A stretch of 64,000 nucleotides of DNA from Strongylocentrotus purpuratus (Eukaryota; Echinodermata; Echinoidea; Camarodonta; Strongylocentrotidae): positions 186,001 to 250,000 of the forward strand of contig NW_022145538.1 in the NCBI RefSeq assembly GCF_000002235.5. Direction: 5' to 3'. Position 1 is the first letter of the stretch. Every line of letters begins with the position of its first letter. Of the stretch, positions 35,112-47,324 are shown piece after piece. A program made the position numbers and the translations under genes. Under the pieces are notes generated by a model that had not been told where the DNA came from, made no database searches, and saw only the letters and a list, made by a program, of their open reading frames with translations.

Positions 35112-38100
35112 AGAGGAATATTTAAACCGATGTACGCATAATAATACACAGGGATATATCGAGTATAAACATATAATTACAGCGTTTCATCCCCGTGATA
35201 AGCTCTCCGAGATCTTTTGAAATTGAGGTATTGTTCAGTGTTTAACAGTGAAATTTTTTTTTTTCTCTTTAACCTCAATCAGAGGAACTTTATTATTCAA
35301 ATTGACATTCCTTTTTGTTTCTTTTCCTTCAAATAAACAAATTCAACTCATATACAATCATAAACAAATAAAATATTGCAACGTCCCATTAGTTTGTTCA
35401 TGAGTACATCTGTTTTCGTTGTCTACAGCATCTCAATTAATTTCTGTACCATATTGTTATTTTCTCTTTTAATACTTTTACAGTTCAAATAAAATGTCAA
35501 CTCATATTTAAGACTACGATATAGAGTTCTCGCATGTGTTCTATTAAATGATTGTAAATTCTTTATGTGGTTTCTATATATTACATACTCAGCAAAATTT
35601 ATTATTAAATTTACTAAATGACAAATTGAGTTTTCAACTTCATAACCAAGTATTAAAATTTGTTCAGTCATCTGAATATTTAGACCACATAAATTGAAGA
35701 TTACACCTGAAACAATTCTCCAAAACAATCTTACGTTTTCACACTCCAACATCATATGCTTAGTGGTTTCTAGCGTATTACATATCTCACATGTATTATA
35801 ATCTAAGATCTTCCATTTGCATAAATTGTATCGTGATGGTAAAATCATATGCAAAAGTTTAAAGTTAAATTCTCTGATTTTATTATTCCGTACAACATGA
35901 AATTTAAACTGTAGAACAGATGACCAATTAAAATCCGCATGTAAGTGTAGTCGTTGTTGCCATGCGTTTAAAATATATGGTTTTTTCTTATTTTTTTGCA
36001 CAATCAGTGAATATATTATTTTCGTATTAAGTTTTGACAAATCTATCATATCCCCTGTCGAAATCTCAATGGTCTGTAAATCAATTACTTCATCACGTTC
36101 TACATCTTGTGATTTACGCAACCATACCAAGGGGAAAGCCTTTTTCAACATAGCAAACTTAAAAGCAAATAACATTTTGGGTAACCCATATCTTTGGGCA
36201 GTTTCGTCAGAGTTTTTCCATCGACCGTCATTAAGAACATGGTGTACTCTTTTTATTCCTCCTCTCTCCCACACCTTAAAATGAAGCATTCGGTTCCTTA
36301 TTTTAATATTACTATTATTCCATAGTATCGTTCTCATTATGTTATTCGTCCCCTCAATATTTACATATTTTAGTTCAGACCATGTACAAAGCAAATCAAA
36401 GTAAAAATATGGCAAATTTGCTGTTTTACATAATTTTTCCATGTCTTTCTTGTGACAGTTAAATTCTAAACTTAAGGGTATTCCCCCAACCTTGTCAATC
36501 CAATAGGAAAACAATGTTTTCCATGAGGTATTTTGACAGTTCAAATATTTCATTATCCATGAAAGACGCAATGCACTAACTCTAGCTTCCAGATCAATCA
36601 TTCCCAACCCCCCACTTGTAACATCATTAATACAAATATTTCTTCTTATTTTTTCTGTTTTTGAGCGCCACAAAAAGGAGTATAATAACTTATTAATTCT
36701 TTTGATGGCATCCTTGGGTGCTGGAACAGCAGTAGCCACATATACTATTTGTGATGCAGCTAGCATCTTTATAACTGTGATTTTCCCGTAGTACGTCAGA
36801 TGACGCATTTTCCACAAATCTAAAATTCTTTTAATCTTGTCAATTTTTTCTTCCCAATTTAGTGTTTCTACTTCTTTTATATTCATCCCTACATAAATCC
36901 CAAGAAATTTAAATGGATCGTTTGAAAAAGCCAATCCTTCAATTTCATTTGCATCACATCTTTGTGAAAGCTGCATTATTTTCGATTTATCCCAATTCAC
37001 CAAAATACCAGCATATCTGCCAATTTTTTTTATTTCGTCCATTGCATGTCTCACTGACGCAAGTGAACTGAGTGTCATTACCGTGTCGTCTGCATATTGT
37101 GCAATTTTAATTTCTGTTTCAAGTCCTTCATGATTTTTATCTAGAACTTGTATACCTTTAATATCTTTATTTTGATTCACCTTTAACGCTAAGATTTCTG
37201 CAGTAATAATAAATAACAATGCTGATAGTGGGCATCCTTGCCTTACACCTTTCTCAATTGTGAAATTTTCTGAGAGCCATCCATAATTCATAACACTACC
37301 ACATGCATTGTGATATAGTGTGCGAATCCATTTTATATATGTATCTTTGAACCCAAATATTTCCAACGTTTTAAAAAGAAAAGAATGATTAACATTGTCA
37401 AAAGCTTGTTTGAAATCGATAAACATAATAATACCCGGAACATGTTCTGACTCACAATAGTCTATTATATCTTGTATAAGACGTACGTTTTCAGTAGCTG
37501 ACCTTCCTTTCATAAAACCCGACTGATCGACCGATACTATAGTATTTATTACACGCTTCAGTCTATGTGACAAGGCACGAGCAGCGATTTTGTAATCGAC
37601 ATTGAGTAATGATATTGGCCGCCAGTTGCCAAGGCGCGTCTTAGGACCTTTTTTATACATAAGAGTAAGAACAGATTGTTTTTGTGACCATGACAACTCC
37701 CCATTACAAAATCCCGTATTCAGACTTTCCAACACCAGGTCTTTTATCTCTGACCAGAAACATTTATAGAATTCCACTGTTAGGCCATCACTGCCTGGCG
37801 ATTTATTATTATTCATGCCTTTTAATGAGTTCCAACATTCTGCTTCAGTAAGTAAACCTTCGCAGCTGTCTGCTTCTTCTTCGCACAATGAATGAATATC
37901 TATGTTTGTAAACACGTCGTGAGAGCTATATTGATGATCATCGATTGAATACAAATTCGTATAATAACTATGTATGTGCTTTAAAATATTATCTTTCTGA
38001 ATTTTCCCATTAACTTCTAAAGAGTCTATTTCTTTTTTCTGGCCCCTTCTCTTTTCGAGTTGCAAGAAATATCTATTTGATTTTTCACCCTTTTCTAACC

Positions 38101-41100
38101 ATTTCTCCCTTGAACGTACAAAAGCACCTCTACATTGATATGTATACCATTTGTCAATATTATTTTTTAGTTTCTTCATTCTATCGTTATCCTCTACAGA
38201 TAGGTTACATTCATTTTCACATAGATCTCTTAATTCTTTTTCTAAATTAACAATGTAACATTTTTTCTTTTTATTCACATCTATTGCATATTTCATACTA
38301 AATTCCTTTATCTTTATTTTACAAAGTTCCCATTTTTGTTGCAAATCTAAGTGTCTATATTCAAGTTTTAGTTTTCGAATAACATCTGTGACATTTGTTC
38401 TATATGTCTCGTCCTCAAGCAGAGAGCAGTTTAGTTTCCAAATACCTTTCCCACGCTTCTGTTCATGAACCTTAATCGTAAGTGAAACAGCATTGTGGTC
38501 ACACTTTAATGCAGGTCTGATATCGGTTGAGTAAACCCTGTGCATAAAATCAGCTGGAACAAGCCAATAGTCTAATCTTGAAAACATCTTTAAAGAAACC
38601 TGTCTCCATGTAAACTGTCTTTTATCTGGATTTTGCTTTCTCCATACATCAATCAAATTGAACAAATGTTGAAAACATGAAAGATTACGCTTACGTATAT
38701 TTATGTGTGAAATACCCCTAGTATCTAATTTTCGGTTTTGGACACAATTAAAATCACCACCTACAAGAAGCACATCATTATGGTTCTTGTACTTATTTGA
38801 CCATATTTTTAAAGTTTTAAAAAACTTTTCTTTCAGCGTACTCTTTGTTGGTGCATATATATTAATACAAAAGTATGATTTACCATACAAGCAAAACTGT
38901 AATGCAAGAATTCTTCCGTCTCCTCGTGTGAAAGCTTTTACTGATATCAGTGAACTAAATAATCGGTTGTGTATTAGAATCACGACTCCTTTTGAATGAT
39001 TTGTTCCATTATTGAAGTAACATGCTCCGTTCCACTCTGATTTTATTATTGATTCCAGATCTTTTGTTACAAATGATTCTTGTAAAAATGCGATATGACA
39101 TTTTTGATCATTAATCCAGCGAAATATTTTGCCTCTTTTAGTCTTGTCTCTTATTCCTCTTACATTGAGGGACACAAAAAGTATTCTTGATACTTCATTC
39201 ATCGTTTCTTGTTTGTTTTTTCAACAGTATTTCGTCATCTTTGTATTATGTAGCTTTGCTATTTTTTCTTACTTGAATTTCTTGGCTTTAACAGTGAAAT
39301 AAAAGTTTTTACATTCTACAGCCATAACATTAGATTACTATTTAGCACATAAATAACGCAGAAAGTATTTCATTAAAACGTTTTTGGTATTTAAGTTCAG
39401 TCCTCACTAATTTTATCACATTCATTTGAACATTGATTTTTGAATTTACCGAAATGTGGTTTTGTGATGACAAGATATCGATCGACAGCGATCACAGCAT
39501 GGGACATTAACGAGTTGAGACCAAGGAACGTCATGATGAATGCATATCTGCCAAAGAAAAAAAAGAAGGAGCGTTACAAAATGTAAACTGATCAGTTTAT
39601 CTTGTGATAATAAAACCTATAATAGGCCATTCTAACAAAACGTGAACAAACGATTCTATCGTTTTGCATCCTCAAAAATGCCCTGAAGGTAATACTGTTT
39701 TGTTACCGCATTGATGGATTTAATCACTGTAACTTCAAACCACCATTACTATTAATTGAAGAGCACTTGATTCTTAATATAGATTCTTATAGTCCAAATA
39801 CAAAAGATATAAATATAGTCATTGGATAAGCACAATAAGCAACATATAAAATGTATATAATTATGGTAAACTACTTTCAAGGGAAAAAGTAATATACTTT
39901 TTCGATATGGCATGTTTTTAAAAACGAAATGCAGTTGAATAAAATCATATTATCAAATGCTTTTCAACATTTTAACTGATTACTACACCTCTTTCTTTTT
40001 TAAAATGTAAAATCAATGTTTATGAATTACGTGTTCAAATCCTTTTTAAGGCCCTTTAAAGTGTTGGGAGCCCATAATTCGCCCAAAACTGGTGGCAAAA
40101 TTTCACTTAAATTGTATCATAATATGAAAGAGGATGTCTTTTAAGACACAATTCTGCAAAGATTTCCCCAAAAAAAACTTTGATAAAAGAATACATAATT
40201 TAGGATTTCTGTTGTCCGCAGAAAACCTGAATTTTGTATTCTTTCCCATTATGAGAAATTTTGCCATCAATTTTGTTGGGCTCCCAACACTTAATAGGGG
40301 CTTTGACGTTATTATTGTTGTTCAATGTGTTAATATTCATTTGCTAAATACTTTTAATGTTGTAAATGTTTCCGCATTGTATAATTAATTAACAAGCTAC
40401 CTCTGAAGACGGAAATATGAACAAAATATCTTGTGATATTACTTAATCTCGATAAAGAATGACCTGCAATGCTAAAATATAACCTCAATATGAAGCTACA
40501 TTTATCTGGCGTCACATTAATGTGTATGTTAACAATACCATGTTATCTGCTAAATCCCTACCCACCCTTATCCCATTTTTCTAACAAGTGGCCTCCTTCT
40601 TCTACTTCGTTATGAATGAAGTGTTTCTTGGCTGCAAGAATCATCACCGCTTACCTATGTATGTACCCATCCTTGATTGGGCAAGGGAATACATTTTTAA
40701 CACATCATAATACAGTCTCAAATAAATATTCATCTTTCTGACAACATTATTCTCCCTGGAATAATTCAAGGTAAGCTTGTTTATAATTACTTTCATCGTA
40801 CATTAGAGCTTTAGGTCATTATGCCACAGAATTGGATATATCGGCTTGAATGCATGCGTGTGAGGCACATGGGATAGGTGAGAGAGGAACCTAGAGTCCC
40901 TCAGTCTGTTTTCTAAGGCATAGCATACTTTCCAACCATCAATAACACATTTAGAAAGAATTTAAACAATATTATTCCAGACTTCTTGTACCTGTTTAGA
41001 TACCCTATTATTATGTAAGCTATTTTTTTAATATTCTTTTTATATTTACTTGTTTAGATTTTTCTCTTGAATATTTTGTAAATATTTCTCTCCTTTTTCT

Positions 41101-42953
41101 TGTTTTACTCCGATTCGCTTTGTCATTATTAAAGTTCTTTTTGGGGGATAAGTTGTCCTCATTCCTGTACCATACATGGGTGTCGATCCCGGGGGATGGG
41201 GGGATATTCCCCCCCCCCCCCAATATTTCAGGTGGGGGGGGGGGGGTGGCCTGTACAATCATCCCCCCAATAATTCACCATTACAACAAAAAATGAAGAG
41301 AAAAATTAATGATGAGAGCCCGATGAGAGTAGTTAATGGTTATTACTCGCAAGATGACCATCAATATACACATTTTTCTATCTCATTTTCATAATACATA
41401 CATATAAAAATAGAAAACGAAGTAAATAAGACAACCGTATATGGGACAAGAATATCACATGACTTTTTGCCAGATCAATCTGAAGTGATTTTTAAAGCTA
41501 TGACTATGTGGGGTTGATGATGCGTTTTTTTATATAATGCAAATAAAGTAATAAAATATTGTATCATTGAAGAGAAAGACGGTTTTGTCCAAATGGCAAT
41601 ATGTAGGAGACGAAACTTTCAGTTTGTTCCCTGATTCTGATTTTGTTATATTGATTTCATCCATTTCTTTGTTTATTTATATCTCTACATGTAAAACATT
41701 TGAAGAGCTTTTTTCCGAAAGGACCAAAATCTTTAGATAGCAAATGGAGATAATGATATAAGTTCCTCTATTTACCTTGAACAAAATTATTAACCTAAAT
41801 TACGAGAGAAATTATGAGCACATGCATCTTTTAATAACAATTTTTCATAGACACCTGAACAAAATCGGGAAAACAAATATTTCTTTCTTAAGTTACACAC
41901 ATGGATCTAGTGCCTCTTGAAAAGAAAGCAACAAAAAAGTTTTCCTTCCCCCCCCCCAAGCCCCTGAACGAAATATCTGACGACGTAATTTTCCAATTTC
42001 CGGTGCCCAAATGTTTGTTTGCTCATCTGACCGTGATTAAATGCCTTAAAACCCCTGAGCTTCCGGGGGCTCTGGACCCCACCTAGGGCCCTAAGGCGAA
42101 CGGTTGGATGCTCATCTGATGGTAATTTAATGCTTACAACCAGTGGCGTAGACAGGTTCGTACACCTGGGGGGATGACTGGGCTGCCAACGCTAGTGAGG
42201 GCGCGAAGCGACCGAGCGGGGGGAGGGTGTGGGAGGGGGGTGTCCCCCTTCCCACGGTAGGGAGCTTTTGCAATTTTGAACTTGAAATCGTGCAATCTGA
42301 TGCATACTTAATGAGGTAAAATAACACACACAAGCGTGCACGCACACACACACATACTCACGCGCACATACTACGCCTTGAATGGACAGACATACATCGA
42401 CAAGATCTACACACCGTGGCATACGCATACAGAATGGACTGACACATAGTATTGCATATAGAACCACACTACGTATTTATTTATCTCTGTGAATTTTGCT
42501 GTTACACCTCTTCAGAAAAAAAACCAATGTCAACTGTATACACGCAGGTATAGTCTTTGTTGTCTTGATAGGGGTATGTGGTTATGAATGAAAACAGCCT
42601 CTGTGGCCATTTGTGAATAGAACACATAAACAACAAACAAATAACGATTAAACTTTGAACAATATGTCTGTTCATTATAAAGCATAATGAATACGTACAT
42701 ACTATGCTTTTTTTTACCTCAAAGAAACAGGCATAGTATCCATAGATGGATATTGGCTGGCGGCTCATTAACATACAGATACAAAAAACATAAACAGTAT
42801 CACTATGATCCATGGAGTAACAATACTGCTTTGTAAGTTTGTGAAGAAATCGGAACCATAACGGCATTGCATCGTTTCAAATTAGGGCATTATTTACTTC
42901 TATTTGATCTCAGTCTTATAATAGTAATAGTAATAATAATAATAATAATAATG

Positions 42954-43026
<73 letters not shown>

Positions 43027-46000
43027 AAATAAAAAATAATACTGATACAAATAATAATGCTAATACTAATAGGTTCCTTTTATCTCGCATTTCAAGACAG
43101 GGTAAATTCACACTGCGCTTTACATGAAACAAACTTCTTTAAACATTTCAAACTTATGTCTTCATGCATCAATCAACATACTTTAAATGAATACAAAACA
43201 AAGTGCATCTTAAATAAAACAAAAATAAATAAATAGTTAACAATACAGAAAAGATGTAGCTGCTGCAAGCTTAACAACAAACTAATGTATACCATAGTCC
43301 TGATATCAGTATTAGTGTAACAATAGTCATATAGTGGGAGCATGAAGTTTAACAATTCATGATTATACATAATTATATATGTTTGTTTGAATAATACTTG
43401 TTATAAAGATAGTAGTATGGTACTCTCTGTCACGAATTATTATGTATAATGTTGTATCACATTCATTTTCTATTCTGTTTTAGAATTGGCTTTCACCGTG
43501 TGAATGCGGCTAACAATAAACACAATTACAACAATGATGAGGATTATTATTATCATCATCATAATTATTATTATTATTAATATTATAATTGTTATCATTA
43601 TTATTATTACTATTATTATCATCATTATGACTTATTAAGTAAGAAAATATCATTCCCCAAAACCTGGGGGGGGGGGATGAGTGTACATGCCATCCCCCCA
43701 CCTTGTGAGGTGGGGGGATGCATCCCCCTCACCCCCCCCCCCCCCCGTTGTCTACGCCCCTGCTTACAACCTCTGAGCTTCTGTGGTCTCGGCCCCCAGG
43801 AGCTCACGCCAAGTGTCCGGCCAGTGTCACAAATAAGGTATCAAAATATGCTCATCTGACCGTAATTTATTGACCAAAACCCCTGAGCTTCCGGGGCTCC
43901 GCCCCCTAGACCCCACGCCAATTCGTGACCTGCCAGTGTCACAAATAAGGTATAAAATTATGCTCTTCTGACGATAATTTAATGTATACAACCTCTAAGC
44001 TACTGGGGGCTATGCCCCTGGACCCAACACCAATTTGTGTCCTGCCAGTGTCACAAATAAGGTATCAAAATATGCTCATCTGACCGTAATTTATTGCCCC
44101 AAACCCCTGAGCTTCCGGGGGCTCCGCCCCCTGAACCCCCGCCGAGAAACATGCAGTGGAGCCTGCATGTAAGAGTGGGTGATGGAGAGTTTTTTTTCTA
44201 CCCCCCCCCCAAAAAAAAAAAAAAAAAAAAAAACGTTTTTGCCACTGTCGGTGACACCATTACGTACCAATATTTGGCTCGCATAATTTCAAATTTGGAC
44301 CTACCCCCTCCTAAGAAATCCTGGATCCGCGCCTGCTTCTACCTCTTGGTTGCTTTGATCCATTGCCGAAAATATTTTGGCACCTATCATCCCCCCCCCC
44401 CAACCGCGGATACAAATCGACACCGTTGGTACCATATATTTAAATGTCTTTTATGTCTATAGGGAACCCTCCTTAAAACAGCGTTTTATGCTAACAACTC
44501 TGAGTAGGTCATCCCTCCGTCTTCCTCGTTTTAGTTTGTCTTTATATTATAATTGTAAATGTCTATATTTTGTTTTTAATTGACGGAAAATAAATACAAT
44601 ACAATGCAAATTAAAGAATATGTTCAAAACATTTAAAGACATCCGCATTCCATTAACTTTATTCCTTTTTGTTTTTACTGTACTATGTTTTGATGACAAC
44701 TGACGAAAGGCGCAATTAAGAAATAAAAAGAATGTTTATTCAGAATGATCTTCGTCGTCATTACCACCACCACCACTATTATCATCATCATCACCATAGT
44801 CAATACTACCACCTACACCAACATCATCATTCTTCAACATACGGAATCTATCATTTATACATTTATAATTGAACAATTCAGTCGTAACACACTTGTTGTT
44901 GTTGTTGTTGTTGGGTTTATCGGCGCTAGCCATCGATTCCGATGTTTTCCGCCAGGCTGTGTGTGAGGGCGTCTTGCTCTCACTTCTGCTGCATGCTCTA
45001 CGTTTCTGTGATTCTGATACTTGCCCAGTGGGTGAGATAAAGATTTATCTTGGCCTTTGTTATTGGCGAAGTGCAAGTACAGTACGTTTAAGGCCTTTTA
45101 TAGGCAACTTTCTCAAAATATCAAATCGAATAAAAGACGTATCAAATATGGATAAAACATACACAATTTGGATATAATGTAATCCAATGACAATGACCAT
45201 TATGAATCTAAAACATGTATTTTGATATTTGGGAGTGAGAGGGGGGGGGGGGGTCTGTAGGCATTAAATGTCAATCTAATAATTAATAACAGTTGAAACA
45301 TGGAAAAAGACTGATGCCATAATAGAAAAAAAGGAACTTTAGATGAAATTCCGAGAAAAATATAATGTTATTTACAACATGTATCTATTATGGCGTCAGT
45401 CTTTTTCCATGTTTCAACTGTTATTCTGAAACTGGGACGCAGACAAAATAGTGAACAAAATGACTCCATCCCTAAGGGTTTGTCTTGGCTGTTTACCTTT
45501 ACGAGCATGAACATAATTTTCCCGGAAATCAACCCAAATTCAATTCTCAATCAACTATTCATTGACTGAAACCTAAATATGCTTGATAAACATCAAATCT
45601 ATGACGCGTGAATTATCCTTGATCGTCTAATGACGAATGCAATGAGAACTGTTGGTGATTTAATATGTTGTGAGAAATATTTTTCATTTTCGTAGAAATA
45701 ATGTAACTACTCATTTTTTTACCTTTCAAATTTGATTCTAGAGTCTCCCCTAAAATAGATTCAGATATAAAATCCAAGCACATATTCTAGTTTATAAGCT
45801 TCGGGCAGCAAGTAACCGCTTTTTTATGTCTTTTTACATTGGGGAAGAAAACAAAACGATTTCTTTGGTGGAACAGATCAAAGAAAATGAATATCAAATT
45901 CTACAAGGGAAAACATGCTGACTTCAACCACTTTCGACATTAAAACCCGTTTTGGGGGTCTTCATTTACTGCAGTCTACAAGATCATCAGAATCCTAATA

Positions 46001-46808
46001 TGATTTCAAAACAACACAGGAACACTAGCAGAAAGTTGATTGGATATAAATTATGAAACATATATTTTAGGGCCTTTTAACTACGTTAGGTTGGTCATAA
46101 AACTATGTAAAGAGGGCACCCTCCTTTTTCGATAATACCAGTAAAATATTGAACATTTTCCGAGTGAATAATTACATTAGAGGTGTTTTATTGCCTTCTA
46201 TACTCGTCAATATGAGACGTAGAAGCTAGGAGCCTCATTTCACTTCTGGGCCCCGTCTTACAAAGAGTTGATATCAATTGTAACTTTTATTATAACAATG
46301 AGAGTTTTCAATCTTCAATGACCAGACTTAAAACAGAGTGAGGTTGATTTCTTATTTCAAAAAGTCTTTTTTGACTTTGAATTGTCTATTCTTGTTTCAG
46401 GTCGTTTGAAATTTAAATTCTCTAGATCCTAACAAATTCCATACGTTTCCATAAAAACCCATGACAAAAAAAAAAAAAAAAAAAAAAATCACAATTAGCT
46501 ATGATTTTTGTTTATAGCTAGTGCTTTGTGTCCAGATGAAGGTAGTCGGTAGAGAGAAGGAAGGGGAATACACGAGGTAGAAATAAACTTGAAAACAGCA
46601 GAAAACACTCGGTATCATTGCACTTGTAGTTGATGATAAAGTGCATCCATTTCATGTAAAACACTTATGGCTAGACAAGTCAATTCATGACTTACAGTGA
46701 GATAAATTGCATCATTCATTGTGACGTCTACCGGATGGCTGCAAAAACAACGAATCCAAACATGCATACAAACATGCATAAATAACAGAAATTGTATTAA
46801 AGGAAAGA

Positions 46809-46844
<36 letters not shown>

Positions 46845-46923
46845 ATAGAGCACTAGAGAGAGAGAGAAAGAGAGAGACAGAGAGACAGACAGACAGACAG
46901 ACATACAGTCGGGCAGAGACAGG

Positions 46924-46957
<34 letters not shown>

Positions 46958-46966
46958 CAGCCAGAC

Positions 46967-47009
<43 letters not shown>

Positions 47010-47029
47010 TACAGTCGGGCAGAGACAGG

Positions 47030-47068
<39 letters not shown>

Positions 47069-47072
47069 CCAG

Positions 47073-47110
<38 letters not shown>

Positions 47111-47229
47111 AAATGCATAAATAACAGAAATTGTATCAAAGGAAAGAAAGAGAGCGAGAGGAAGGGAGTGAGAGACAAATAATAATAATAAGTTGGTGGG
47201 TGTGGAAGCTGTACGAAAGTTCCGGGTCG

Positions 47230-47271
<42 letters not shown>

Positions 47272-47281
47272 CAGCCAGACG

Positions 47282-47324
<43 letters not shown>

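Larger units (their letters stand above)
42010..44150. repeat. Array of about 120-bp repeats, split by a hAT-like insertion
   Basis: Units carry GCTCATCTGACCGTAATTTA, then AAACCCCTGAGCTTCCGGGG, GCTCCGCCCC and CCAGTGTCACAAATAAGGTA. One and a half units lie left of 42141 and about three lie right of 43762. A single related unit occurs at 9120-9240. Confidence 0.85.
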
